NCBI GenBank assembly: GCA_012931725.1
Contig: CM022952.1
Location: forward strand, 61,030,088-61,094,087
From: Litsea cubeba
Taxonomy: Eukaryota > Streptophyta > Magnoliopsida > Laurales > Lauraceae
DNA: 64,000 bases
Reading direction: 5' to 3'
Both the position numbers and the translations under genes were made by a program. The notes under the pieces were generated by a model, which was not told the DNA's origin, searched no databases, and saw nothing but the letters and a program-made list of their open reading frames with translations. Within the stretch, counting starts at the first letter, position 1; each line of letters starts with the position of its first letter. Below, one piece after another: positions 21,267 to 33,224 of this stretch.

Positions 21267-24200
21267 ATGGCAGCTTCCTTGACCATTACTTTCGACTAGA
21301 ACAAGCACCAAGTCATGCTTCAACAAAAGCAAAACATGCGCACTCACAAGTGCACCGTGAGCTGTCGAAGTGTCAACACCCTCGGTAACTCTCTGAATTC
21401 CGGGTCGACCTCGACTCGCTGGACTATCGTCTTTGGGACGCTGGGACCATTCCCACTTCTCGAGGAAGAAACTTGGCCTACTAAAAAGCAGAAGATCGCC
21501 TATCAACGTGTCATTACCGTGACACCAAAGGCGAGCATCATGAAGCCCGAAGCTCGCGGCACCCTCGTGAAGCCTCAACCCACAAACAACCAGGTCTATT
21601 CCAAAACTTGGTCTCCAAAAACTTCACCAAAACAAAGAATGTCCCAACCATCCACCAAGCCATCATACATGGCCCCACTCAAGGAGAACCAGTTCTACCC
21701 TTTTGCCTACATGAAAGAGGAGAGACCCATCTCCAACCTGACAAAGAAGTCAACCCGGCATGAGCCGGCTTCTTCCTACAAGCCCAAAATCAAGTCATGC
21801 ATCACTAGGCCTCTATAAGCACCTGCTAAGGCCTACAATCCTGCAGTTCGACCCTTCATCTCTATAGGGGCCGAACTCGAAAAATTCAAATCTTCGCTGC
21901 AATAGGCAAAGGACCGGGTCCGCATCCTGTCCTTGCCTAGCTACAAAGAAGACAGGCTCGGCTGCTGCGCTGGAGAGAGCACAACCTTCATTGTCAAAGC
22001 CTAGCCAGAGCTGACCAAAGCTCAAATTGCTCGTCATGTACTCCGCCGCACATCGTATCAACAAAAGAGACTAGAGAAGCAAAGAACCTAGCCTCCTACA
22101 CTTCAAGTCTCTGATAAATGGGTCGAAAAACAAAAAACCTGACCAAGTTGCTATTGTCCATATGGTTGGAAAAACCAGAAGACGCCAAAAGTCAGCAGCA
22201 AAAATCCATGTCCGACGTCTGATGACTCGCATCATCTCCCGTGTTCAGGACACGAAGATATCCCGAAGAATGGGCCCCAACTCAGTCACCAGGATAATTT
22301 CTTCGTTCGAATCCCGAGGGATGAACGTCCTGGCTACAAATTCTTAGCCACCACCTCACAATACACCTCAAGATGATGCAATCACACGCATCCAGCAGTT
22401 GGAACAAGGCCAGCAGATGATTGAAACTTTGATGGAAAACCTTCTCCTCGCCTTTCAAAATCAGGCGAACAATAAACCTCCTCCGAATATTCAAGATGAT
22501 GAGGTAAATGGAGAAGAAAATGAGTCACGCGCCCTCACCAAAAAGGACGTAGATAGTAACCTCTCAAAAGCTAAAGAAGATGATATACTCAAGGAGCATG
22601 GGATTAAGCCACCATATCCCTTATGGATGGACTCGGTCCCATTCCCTACAAAATTCAAGCATCCTACTCTCCAAACATATACATGGAAAGGATCAGCCAA
22701 ACATCACGTCATCCACTTCAAAATCTCGATGGGAGCTATCGCGGATCAAGATGCACTCAAGATCCGCCTCTTTGCAAGTACCCTAAAAGGTACGGCATTT
22801 GATTGGTACTCCACTCTTCTGGAGGACTCCATCCAAAATTGGGCGATGCTAGAGACATGCTTCTTAACTCACTGTAAAAGTGAGGATCATCCCGCTACTA
22901 TGGCTCAGCTCTACAGCCTAAAACAGGGGGAGAATGAGTCAACATACAACTTCATTCACAAGTGGAAAGCAATGGCGTGCAAATGCTCTGATGTACTGCC
23001 ACAAGTGTCGCTAGTCGACAGTTACCAAAACAACATGAGAGCAAGAATCCGCTCCATGATCATCGGCAACAAATCAAAGAACCTGGGAGAACTCCTAAAA
23101 GTTTCCATGGAGGCTGAAACGGTGATCAAAGACCTCAACAGTCAGAAATCATCAAGAAAAGAGCCAACCGCCATTGCAACTTCTAAACTAAAGAAAAAAG
23201 AGGTCATCAATGTGCAAACCAAGTCAACTCCTCAGCCACTAAAGAAAGCTGAAAACAAAGCTGCAGGTAAGAGACCTGAACTTTCTGATGCCTTCAAAGA
23301 GTGAGTAGAAAAGGAATACCCATTCGATGAAGATGTTAATGAAATCTTCAGGGCTCTCGTGGAAAACGACAAGCTCACCTTACCTGAACCCAAAAGACGG
23401 GGTGATATGGGCAAAACCAATGATCCTCGATACTGACCATACCACCAGATGATCTCGCATCCTCTCAATCAATGCTTCGTTGTGAGAGAGAAAATAAACG
23501 AGATGTGGAAAAACGGAGTCATTACCTTTGACAAAAACTATGGGTCTGCCTCCATCAACATGGTGTCATATGGACAAACATCAAAATCACCAAAGAAGAA
23601 GATCATTACTTCCTTCAAGGTGATAAAAAGAATTCAAGCGTCCGAAGCACTGGTTCCTTACCCGACACCAGACGGACAACCCATATGGGTACATCCTGAT
23701 CTCCCAGAAGATGAAAAGTGGGAGATCGTGGAAACAAAGCCAACAGATTAATAGCGAAGGTAGGCTAGGAAACATCTCCTCAAGTTCAAACGGCAAGAGA
23801 AGACCCAGCCAAAACAAGAAGTCCATGAAAAGGCAGAGGCCTCCTTTACCGCTTCACTGGGGGTAATAGAAATGCCCCTTCCAGAGACTTCAAAGGGGGT
23901 AAGAAATTTCACTCTCATTGATTTCATGCTACCTCAATTAAAAAAAGAAGCCACGCAGGGGGCATCATACTCTTGCAATTCGGTAGTTGGATTCTCCATT
24001 GATGGATACGAGTCCAGTGACACCGACGATGGATACGAGTCCATCGACACCGGCGAGTGGGAGGAATCCCTTGAAACAGGAGAATACCTCTTCGATGAAG
24101 AATGAGTTCCTGAAATTCACCTTATGCCAGTAATCTGGTATAACCGCTTATAGCCACAAGGATCTTGGTCTGATGATGAAGAAGACCAAGTGGTTGTACA

Positions 24201-27100
24201 AGAAACTGCTATTGACCCAGCACCCATCGTTGCTCTAGTAGAAATCAACCATGTTGAACCACAAAGAGCAGACGAAGAAGAAGATTTGTCTCCCAAGCCT
24301 GATATTGAGGAATATATGAGGATCTTTCAACATCTCGCTCTAGAACAAGAGCAAGTCCACGCCAACGAGCTTGCTCGCAATCCAGAGCCGGAAGTCCCTG
24401 AAGACCACCAGGTACCTCCTCCCTTGACTCCTGAAAATGGAGAAAATTAATGGATCGATGATCATCTTACATCTGAGGATGAGTCTGACTCCCAAGAGTC
24501 CTTCTGGCAACGTCTCCTATCAGAGCTGCCTGTAATGTGATAATTCGGGGTTATAGCTCTTTCGAAGCCTCATCTGATGAGATCAGTTACACTCTGATGA
24601 TGCCTAGCACCATATCCTCTGGAGCTACCTCGTCTTAGGAGTGTTTCACTGAGGCAACACCCTCTCAGGCTCCTTCTCCTAAGACTGTGACTTCTGGACT
24701 CACACTCTTCTCGACTAATCATCATAAGGAAACCCCAACTATTGATGCTTGGGTGGATGAATTGATCAACGAAGAAGCAAAGTTGCTGGATGTTGTTCAG
24801 GACTTGTTTCTGAAAAATCCTCCATGCAACACAATCACTGAGGATGGCAACTCTGCTGTGAATACATCCCCAGTAAATGAGAAACGACAGCCTCTTGATC
24901 CTGAAGATAATCTTTCAAATGAAGACCCTTCTCAAGAAGCTCTCGAACTTGGTAGAGGCACCCGCTCTGGCCAGGACTACTACAAAAATTATAACCAATC
25001 TTCCTTTACATATGTAAATCCTTCGGGAAAAGATGTTGTAAACACCCCCAGTGGCAACCATGATGAACATGCAGGCCCCAAGGAGGCTTTCAAGTTTGAC
25101 TTGATGGAGCACTTCAAACACATACCTGCACGACTGCACATCCTAGACTTGTTACGAATGTCTCCACGCACTCGTGATAATCTCATTTCAGAATTACAAA
25201 AGCTGAATGAGGATGTCGACAAACATACCCCTCGAGTCCTCCAAATTGAAATGGACTACCGGGTCAAACACTCAGAAACTTCCTCAAAGGGAGAAAAGAA
25301 GAAAACTGAGGGATCATGCATCGAATGCCTCTCGGTTTAAAAATCAGCCAGTGCAACCATCGCCTTCACAAAGGAAGACCTCCTATTTGGTGAAACAAGG
25401 CATAACCAACCCTTGTACTTCACAGGGTACATCATGGAAATGCCTATGCACAGAGTTTAGATCGACCCAAGTTCTGCACTCAACCTCATCTCCACTTCGG
25501 CTCTCAAAGAGTTGGGCATCCCACCCAGAAAACTGAGCCACACATCTGTATTTATCTTTAGATATGATGTGAGTACTCAAAGGCCTATCGGCAAAATCAA
25601 GTTCAAATTACAAATCGGTGATCTTATCTATGAGGTCACTGTGTATGCAATAAACACTCATACATGTTACAACATCCTTCTCGGACGCCCCTGGATCCAC
25701 GAGAATGGTGTTATCCATTCAACTCTACATCAATGCATCAAGTTCGTTGGCGACGACGGCATGATACATCGAGTGTTTGTGGGCAGAAAACCCTTCAAAG
25801 GTAAAGAAGTCCACTTCGCAGACTCCCAGAGGTATGAAGGTGAAAAAGAAGAAGAGGAGAAAAAAATACACCCTTTGCCAAAAATCTCCAGAAAGATAAA
25901 GGCAAGGCTCCTCAACAATCACCGGAAGAAAACAAACCCTCTGGTAAATCCGAAGAGAGCATTCAAACTCCCTTCATCATCTCCCTCAAACTTTCAAAGC
26001 ATTTGGCCATCACAACTAAAGTGAAAAAGGCGAAACAAAAGTCTGGGGGCAAATTTGTTGTCTTTTTTGTGTATATCATGCAAGACACGGATTTGGATTC
26101 AGAGCCAGAAGATGACACATCGTCAAGCCAAGCTGATACTTATCAAGTTCGGCCTGCTCTTACTCCAATGGAGACACCTGCTGACGTAGAAGATCCTACG
26201 TCTGCTTCCTTCGTTGTTCCTGCAAATTCAACAAAGGAAAAGCCGATCTTCTTCCACAGGTCGGAAGCTTCTTCATTAAACTCCATGCTTGAACCTTTTC
26301 AAAATGAAGGTATGCCTCAACTATCCCTATATAGTCTTGTGGCACAAGCTATTATGAAGAAAATGGGCTATGACGCTCAAAACCCAGTCGGTTTAGGAGA
26401 AGGCCACGGTATTCTCACGCCATTAGGGCCCGCCTTGACCAAAAGCTAGCTGGAAGTTTGGAGACTCTACGGCCATGTAGAAAAATCTTCACACGGGTTA
26501 GGGTATGATCCCGACATTCCTTTGAAACAATTGACACAGGCTTAAAAGTCGACTTGCGACCAGCCTCAACATCTCATGTCCATGAAGACATTGATCTTCC
26601 TGGATATCTCTTCGATGAGTCACCTGACAAAGATCCAGGAAGCTCATCCAATTGGTACGATTTCTCCGACGATAAAGATGAATTATCCGATGACATAGAC
26701 ATGTGGTCTTCTGACCCAAAAGAACCCTCGTCTCCAAAAGAAGTACCCTAATTCGACCCAGTTTCAACAGGCGATTAGGACCATCTCCTAGCAAGCCTTA
26801 AGAAGATCGCCGATCAAGAAGACCCATGGAAAGGAACAAAGCATTGGTCTGAAAATGCCATTGAAGCCCCTGAAGGTTTTGTTGAGCTGGAAGCCTTCGA
26901 AAATATTGTGGAGGAACCACCTTCGAATCTTCCAACAGAAGATCCAAAAGAACGGGTATGCATCCAAAGGCGAGTCCCAAACTTTCATTTGGATATTCCT
27001 TCAAAAATCCTCTACAAAAACTCCTTCAACGGAGTACTTCTACACTGCTTGTCATAACAAGAGGCTGAAGAAACACTCAAAGAAGTTCATGTTGGTCTTT
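21267..27100 (+). pseudogene. gag-pol: Tat element B gag-protease remnant with RT/RNase H deletion
   Basis: The start at 21267 gives MAASLTITFD, then TAG as codon 11, where copy D has GAT GAG. The gag core is at 22399-23304 (FASTLKGTAFDWYSTL, LKQGENESTYNFIHKWK). The protease region is near 25440-25760: the catalytic motif is changed to IDPSSALNLIS and preceded by a stop, while the later NILLGRPWIHENG is intact. A G-patch-like MKKMGYDAQNPVGLGE follows near 26355. At about 26938-26950 the sequence jumps to the start of the integrase region, skipping 1,994 bp present in element C (RT, RNase H and second RNase H). Element C's LTR cuts it off at 27100. It cannot encode a working polymerase. Confidence 0.85.
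26349..26415 (+). other. G-patch-like segment in element B pol
   Basis: AIMKKMGYDAQNPVGLGEGHG lies between protease and the former RT. The aliphatic-x-x-MGY...GLG...G spacing resembles a G-patch. The element C counterpart is at about 37845-37910 on the minus strand. Confidence 0.45.
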
Positions 27101-29749
27101 TGATGGACCTCGCGTTCATTGCTCGGTGCTACCGAGGTCGGCAGACGTGGGAGTCCATTGGGTACGACCCTTTCGCGTGGGGGGGGGGGGTGGGGGCAGA
27201 AGCGGGTATCAACATTTTTTTTTTGTGTGGGTGTGCCAGATCTTCTATTTTACTTAGAATTACAAGTGGTGATTAGGAGATCGACCTTCGTAAGTAAAAA
27301 GGAAATCAGTTTCTTTCAAGTTTTCCATTGCACATATATTTAAGAAAAGAGACATTTTCTTGATTTGCCATGGAAGGCAATTTTTTTGGCATTTATAGCC
27401 GATTTTTGGCGTTTATAGCCGGTTTTTGGCATTCATAGCCGATTTTTGGCGTTTATAGCCGATTTTGGCGTTTATTGCCGATTTACAATTCTTATCAATA
27501 ATGAAAGACAAGAGTTGTGATTTTTGTCTCTTTTAAAAAGATACAAACTACAATGAAAAACAAGAAAAGGAGGATCTAACTTCTCAGGAGATTGTGGGGG
27601 ACTCGTTCAGATTGACGATCGCAAGCCATGTGTGGACTTCGCCATCATCCATGTAGATGAGAACAGAGGATGCTCTTGATTTGCTTGGCTTGGCTATAAC
27701 CTCAGATTTTTAGAGGACAAAGACTTAGAGGAGGTCCTATGTCCAATAAAAAAATAAGTAGATAGGCTGAAAAGCCACGTCTGAGCATTCGAGGTAGAAG
27801 GAGAAGGCAAGGACCTTGGGGGGGGGGGGGTACCACCCAAGGGACTTTTATCACCTTGTAGTGGTGGCCGGTGCAAAACTTCAGCAGAGTTTTCTCTCTT
27901 TCTTTCTTTGGATTTTCTGTGCTTTTTTCTGATCTGGGATCTCTGTGATTTTTTCGATCTTTTTCCGATCTCTCCGTGATATTTTCGATCTTTTTCCAAT
28001 CTGGATTCCTTTGGAGTGCTCTCCTATTTATAGGCTTTTGGTAGCCATTTAGGAGAATTTATGGGCTTTTATTGTCATTAAGCCGCATAATGGGTGGAGT
28101 TACACGGTTTAATTTCTTTATTTTGTAACTCTTTTTTTTTTCTTCTGATTGGCCGGAGGAGATTGAGGGCATTTAATCGCCTTTAATCACCATGATGGGA
28201 GGAGTTTCGTGGTTTAAATGCCATGAATCTCTTGACTTGTAACTCCCATTTGCTTGCTTCTGATTGGGCCGTCCAAAAAAAAATGAATTATTGACTGCAA
28301 TAAAGCTAGTCAATTAATCGCATTAAGTGGTCGCCAAGCAGTTGAAGAGTCGCGGGTCGTGCCGCATCTTTTGGGATTCTTCTGGCGATGATCATTGATG
28401 GATGTTCATATAGATCGACATCGGATGACCATGTAACTTTAGGTATTGGTTGCCAACAGCGGGTCGGTGCCATCTGTCCTGTCGATTTCTAGATCGATCG
28501 GGTAGAAAGCATAATTTTTTGGTTGACCGGTTGGCGATCAATGTTGATTTTGATACTCTTGATGATTGACCCATGATTTTGACGGATGTCAAAGGATTTG
28601 GCACCTCAAACGTATGAATTTTGGAAAATCGCAGGAGTCGGACGCTTCGAATCGCGAAAAATGATGAAAAATGGGCTTTCCGGGGTGAACCCGGCGAATC
28701 CGGGCTCCATGGTCACAGGGGCCTGCGACCCTGAGGCGTATTTCCCCCCTTTTGTCCCATTTTGCGGCCGTTTTTTATGTTTTTTTTTTCTTCTGTATTT
28801 TTTCTTGACATTTTTGATCATTTATGGGCCTGTTTTCCCTGTAGAAAACTTGACAAGAATCCTTGCATTTTGGAGTGCAAAGTTTCCAATTTTCCGGGAA
28901 AGCCGAAGACTTTGTCGCGTAGAGCTTCCGATTTTCCGTCAGAAGCTGAAACTGGGTCAAACGATGTCGGAATGACCTGAAATTTGGGGTGAAGCCTCTT
29001 GAGCAATAAATAAGACCAACCATAGGCTTTTACTTGAGTTTTGAAGTCGTTTGGGGTCCTATTGCTAGTATTCTTGTTTTTATCGCAATGAAGATGTCGC
29101 GGCTTGATGTGTGGTCAACCGATGTCCGATTGATTTGAAATTTGACAGGGAACCTATTAGAGTCATTTTAAGATGATATATAGGCTCTCTCTTGGAAACC
29201 ATGGTCTCAGGGAGCTTCGCCGCCGAGAGGCCTGATTTGGCTTCCGAGCGTCAGAGTATGGTAAAATGTTGTCGAAATGACCTGAAACTTGACGTGTAGC
29301 CCTTTGTAAGCATTTTGAAGTCGTCCATGTGCTCTTTTTGATGAGTGATGACATCGGTGGTTCTCGCCACCGAGAGGCTTGATTTAGCTGTTTGAGGGTT
29401 GGTGGAGGGTCAAACGTTGTCGGTTTGACTTAGAACTTGACGTGGAGCCTTTTGGATGTATTTTGATACCATCCATAGGCTCTGATCGAAGATTTGGTGT
29501 CTCCGATGCTTTCGCCGCCGGGAGCTCCATTTCAGCTGCCGGAGAAGCGAAGTTAGGTTAAATGATTTTGAAATGGCCCGAAACTTCTTTTGTACTCCTC
29601 TTTTGGCTATCTTGAAGGATCTTGCAGTTTTTGTTTGATTCTGACAAGATTTGATTTTTTGGAAGTAGCATTGCCTATTTATGGCAGGTTGCGACTTCAT
29701 GCAGCTTTTTGGATCTTGAAGAAGCAAAGTGACATTTTTGGTGTCAACA
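27101..29749 (-). repeat. 3' LTR of element C (2,649 bp)
   Basis: On the minus strand it opens TGTTGACACC at 29749, next to a polypurine tract, and ends AGGTCCATCA at 27101. The TATA box is at 28023-28034 and the G/C stem-loop at 27814-27842. By eye it is closer to LTR A than to the 5' LTR of the same element (44999-47596), from which it differs by nearly a fifth in places. The left flank is the integrase remnant of element B. Confidence 0.9.
28023..28034 (-). promoter_or_regulatory. TATA box of element C 3' LTR
   Basis: CCTATAAATAGG on the minus strand, placed as in the other copies. Confidence 0.7.
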
Positions 29750-29763
29750 AATGCCCCCTCGAG
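29750..29763 (-). promoter_or_regulatory. Polypurine tract of element C
   Basis: The minus strand reads CCTCGAGGGGGCATT directly before the 3' LTR start. This is the expected plus-strand primer, and it fixes the orientation of the 29750-47596 body. Confidence 0.7.
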
Positions 29764-30480
29764 GTGCAGCGACGAGTTGCTTAACTTTTGTAGTCAATGT
29801 GCCTCGAAGAGATTTTTGAAGGAGAGCTTCTGACTTGACCAAGAGTCTTTGAGCAGTCTTTCTTTTGGTATTGTAGCCTTTTGAGCTTCAAGGGGAATTT
29901 TATGGTAGTGATAAGGATCACATACCATCTCAAGGCAAAGTTTTGAAGATGACATCAGGGATGTGGATTTGGGTTTTTTTTTTGACCTTGTGACCTAACA
30001 AGCTGTATGTGGCAGGTTAGGGGGTCGGGTTTGGTTTTGACCGTGTGACCCAACAAGCTGTATGTGGAATGTTGGGGGGTCGATTTTGGTTTTGATCTTG
30101 TGACCTAACAGGCTGTATGTGGTAAGTTAAGGGATCAGGTTTTAGTTTTTGGTTTTAGTCTTGTGACCTAACAGGCTGTATGTGGCAAGTTAGCGAACTA
30201 GGATTTGGTTTGGATTTTTATGGAATGTCAATTTCAAGATTTTGGCTTAATTTGGTAGATGAGGCTGGATGGTTTGATTTTTGGAAGCTCATGGGGCTTG
30301 GAATTCTTTTTTTGTATGGTCCAATCAACTCAAAAGCGGCATGGAACCATTTTTGTAAGCTCTTGATAAGAGGGATTTCTCTTTGACTAAAAGCCCTTTT
30401 TTTTAGTGCCTAAGTGGTCAGACCTGGCTCATATGGGCTAACCCATGGGACCTAAAGCTTTTGAAATGGCTTAGATCTCA
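29764..30480. other. 3' region of element C, first part, with ~60-bp repeats
   Basis: There is no coding sequence in the element sense direction. Between about 29985 and 30200 four units share GTGACCTAACAAGCTGTATG followed by TGGCA-GTTAGGGG. The rest shows nothing recognisable. Confidence 0.6.
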
Positions 30481-30487
30481 TATGGTG

Positions 30488-30735
30488 TTATTTTTGTAAA
30501 GAATATCTAAAAATATCTCCTTTGGGTAGAGAATATCTAAGAATATCTTTATTTGGAGAGAATCACTCATGTTCCCTTTATTTTGGGAGAGAATATCTCA
30601 AGATATCTTTCTTTGGGAGAGAATATCTCAAATCTCCTATCCTTTTGGGAGAAAATCTCTCATTGATTTCTTTTTGGGAGAGAATCCCTCAAGATATATT
30701 TTTTTTGGGAAAGAATCTTTCTAATTTCTTTCTTT
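30488..30735 (+). promoter_or_regulatory. Array of TTTGGGAGAGAATATCT-type repeats upstream of the antisense gene
   Basis: About seven imperfect copies of a 28-36-bp unit (TTTGGGAGAGAATATCTCAA) end some 65 bp before a + strand TATA box. Arrays in this position often act as enhancers. That role is inferred only from position. Confidence 0.5.
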
Positions 30736-30742
30736 TTTTAAG

Positions 30743-30758
30743 GTTACTAATTAGTAAC
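30743..30758. promoter_or_regulatory. 16-bp perfect palindrome GTTACTAATTAGTAAC
   Basis: A perfect inverted repeat without spacer, about 40 bp upstream of the antisense TATA box. It is a plausible site for a dimeric transcription factor. No factor can be named. Confidence 0.5.
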
Positions 30759-30798
30759 ACTTACCTCTTTCTTCTTTCCTTCTTTGGTTTGCTCTCTT

Positions 30799-30808
30799 CT
30801 ATAAAAGC
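30799..30808 (+). promoter_or_regulatory. TATA box of the antisense gene in element C
   Basis: CTATAAAAGC on the + strand, opposite to the element. It is followed by a pyrimidine-rich stretch, a splice donor (30939) and an intron ending at 31239. Transcription would start near 30830. Confidence 0.6.
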
Positions 30809-30829
30809 AAGGAGGAGGTTGGATCTCTT

Positions 30830-31256
30830 GCTCTTATTGCTTTCTTTTGCAACAATCTCAAGAGGGCTTCAAGACCAAGAGTTTTTCTTCTTCAAGGATC
30901 TTCAAGACTGTCTTCTTCTTTTCCATCAATGGCTTGAAGTAAGTTCTCTTTTTCAAGAAAACTCCATTGTAGGAAATAGGATGATAAAAAAAGTTCTTTT
31001 TTTTTCTTTTCCACGTGTTTTCTCTGTTTTTTTACACGTGTTTTCTTCTTTTCTCGTGCTTTTTTTTTCTCGTGCTTTCTTTTTTTTTGCACGATTTTTT
31101 TTCTTTTTTTTGTGGGCCGTACGGACAGATCCGTATGGATCTGGCCGTACGGCCACGTGGCCTGTGGGCCAGTCCCTCTTTTTTCATTTTTTATTTTTGT
31201 TTTTTTCTTTATCCCCTTGCTGCTTCTTTTTTTTTTTAGCAGAGGAAGACTTGGCG
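30830..31256 (+). other. 5' leader of the antisense gene with an intron (30939-31239)
   Basis: The donor GTAAGTTC follows GGCTTGAA. The intron is T-rich and ends in a long T run plus TAG at 31239, leaving 17 nt before the start codon at 31257. A two-codon open frame (ATG GCT TGA, 30929-30937) ends just before the donor. The intron holds a compact set of inverted repeats around GGCCGTACGG (31108-31160). Confidence 0.5.
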
Positions 31257-32544
31257 ATGCCTGAGGTTCAAACCGATGAGGCAGTGACGGATCCGGTTGT
31301 GGCACCAAAAGAAGAACCGAGGGACTCTGGAGTGGTTCCAGAATCTCCAACTGGTATGACTTCTTTTGCCTTTTTCTTTTCTTTTGTCTGTGACTTGGTT
31401 TGCTAACATTTTTCTTGTCAGCTGACTTGCCATGGGATTCCGATGATTTTGAACCATCGATGGACGCAAATGTTGACGATGTTTTCGATGAGTTCATGGA
31501 GGAAGAGAGTGTTCCGCTAGTCGTCGAAGAAGGTATTTTATAGTAATAACCCTGATAATGATTTTTTAAACATGATCATATTCATACCTTTTTGTGTTTC
31601 TTTGGCAGGTTTTGAAGCGACAGAGGAGAGTCCATTGCTTCCTTCAGAACCAGAGCAAGAGATGCCACAGGTTGATCCGGAGGTAGAGACTCTTGCAACC
31701 AATTCTGACACGGTGGAGGAGGTGCCTCGTGCTGAGATTCCTTTCCCAGCAGCTTCAACTGGAAAGAGTTCTTTTGTTACTCTTTCAACGGGCATGACAT
31801 GAGTAGCTACCGACAGAGCAGGGCGAATCTTCAGTTGGGCCATCTCTTCTTTTTGCGAAGAAGGTGGTGGTGCAGGTTATGAGTTCTTGGAATGAGACTC
31901 TCCTTGCTGGACACTTGGATGCCGGATTTGGCATGATCCAGCATGTGCAGGAGATTCTCGGTGATGCCGAAGAGGCTAGTTTGGATGTCACAGGTGCCAG
32001 GGCGATCATTGATAGGATCGTTGCACTGGGTGACAAGTGGTTTGAGACCATTGGTTTTGCTGACGACCAGTTCTTTAAGGAGATGTTCCTGGACCCTGCT
32101 GATAAGGCTAAGTTTGACCTTAATGAGGCTACACAAAGCAGGAAGCATCTAGTCCGAGAGAATAACTTAGAAGAACTAGCCATCATTGGGCTGATACATG
32201 ACCTTAACATCCTTGATAGGGAGGTCGATGAGGCCAGGAAACGTCTTGAGCATTTGAAGGCACAAGTCGCTGCCAAGTGGGATGCTATAATAGAGGCTCG
32301 CGATAGGGAGGGTGCTCTGATTCGCCGGGTTACAGATGTTGATCGAGTTCTTAAAAGGAAGTTTCAAAAGGACAAACAATGGCAAACTGCTCAGGATAAG
32401 CTTCCCGGTGTGAAAGAAGGGTTGCAGCCTTCTCCAGCATCTCATGGCAAGTTCCTGAAGAAGCGTGCCTTGGAAACTTTGACGGCTGAGGCCAAAAGTT
32501 TGCTTGAGGACCTGGAATTTTGGCTGGAGACCATTTTTGGTTAA
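31257..32544 (+). pseudogene. Spliced antisense gene carried by Tat element C (one frameshift)
   Basis: Coding exons are 31257-31353, 31422-31532 and 31609-32544, joined by two short phase-1 introns (68 and 76 bp) with GTATGA/GTATTT donors and GTCAG/GGCAG acceptors. The first 133 residues are acidic (MPEVQTDEAVTDPVV, then DLPWDSDDFEP, DDVFDEFMEEE). A one-base shift between about 31800 and 31815 then moves the frame. After it the sequence reads VGPSLLFAKKVVVQVMSSWN and continues to a stop at 32542. The C-terminal ~240 residues are rich in Lys, Glu, Asp and Leu with heptad-like spacing (LDREVDEARKRLEHLKAQVA), suggesting a coiled coil. Tat-lineage elements are known to carry extra reading frames in this place, some antisense. 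I recognised no catalytic domain and do not assign a function. Confidence 0.65.
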
Positions 32545-32849
32545 GCTCCTGATTTTTTGTAGCAGAAACTAACCTTCTCTTTTTTTTTTTTTTTTTTGTA
32601 CCACATGTATTTTTTTGGTACTCTTTTTTTTGTAGTGCTTGTGAACACTTTTTTTTGGTACCACATGTATTTTTTGGTACTCTTTTTTTTTTATTTTCCC
32701 TACGCTCACTTAAATCTTTTTGTGATGAAAGTAATTGCTAAATGGGATTTGATCAAAAGCTTGTCATTTTGTGAAAATCTTTTGTCAAATGATTGTTTTG
32801 GCATGGGAGCGAGATTTTTGTGGCATGGAAGCTGATTTTGGCATGAGAG

Positions 32850-33010
32850 CCAGTTTTTTGTGGCATTGATAGATAGTTTGTGGCATTGATAGCCGATTTT
32901 GTTTTGTGGCATTGATAACCGGTTTGTTTTGTGGCATTGATAGCCAATTTTGTTTTGTGGCATTGATAGCCGGTTTGTTTTGTGGCATTGGTAGCCGGTT
33001 TTGGTTTTAA
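32850..33010. repeat. Minisatellite after the antisense gene, ~26-bp units
   Basis: TGGCATTG recurs at 32860, 32881, 32907, 32932, 32958 and 32983. The unit is close to GGCATTGATAGCCGATTTTG and resembles the LTR minisatellite at 4708-4812 and 27379-27487, in the same strand orientation. Confidence 0.8.
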
Positions 33011-33180
33011 AAAAATGCAAGTATCGACTAAAAGGCGCCTCCCTGCTAAATGGTCTTGCAAGTATCGATGGAATGTCGCATCCTTGCTCATTCGGTTGCG
33101 AGTATCGATGGAATGTCGCATCCTCGCGGATTTGGGTGCAAGTATCGATGGAATGTCGTATCTTTGCTTTTTTCAAAAAT
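33011..33180. repeat. Short array with AAGTATCGATGGAATGTCGC units
   Basis: Four units of about 40 bp share GCAAGTATCGA-(T/C)-GGAATGTCG. They recur in altered form near 33650-33750 (AGTATCGACGAAATGTCGC). Confidence 0.75.
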
Positions 33181-33224
33181 TTTGGTTTTGCAGGTACTGA
33201 CTTGATGTCGTTTCCCCACGATTT

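Noticed and set aside
31108..31170. GGCCGTACGG inverted repeats as a separate mobile-element end
   Set aside because: No target duplication or second end was found. They fall in the leader intron of the antisense gene and are only noted there.
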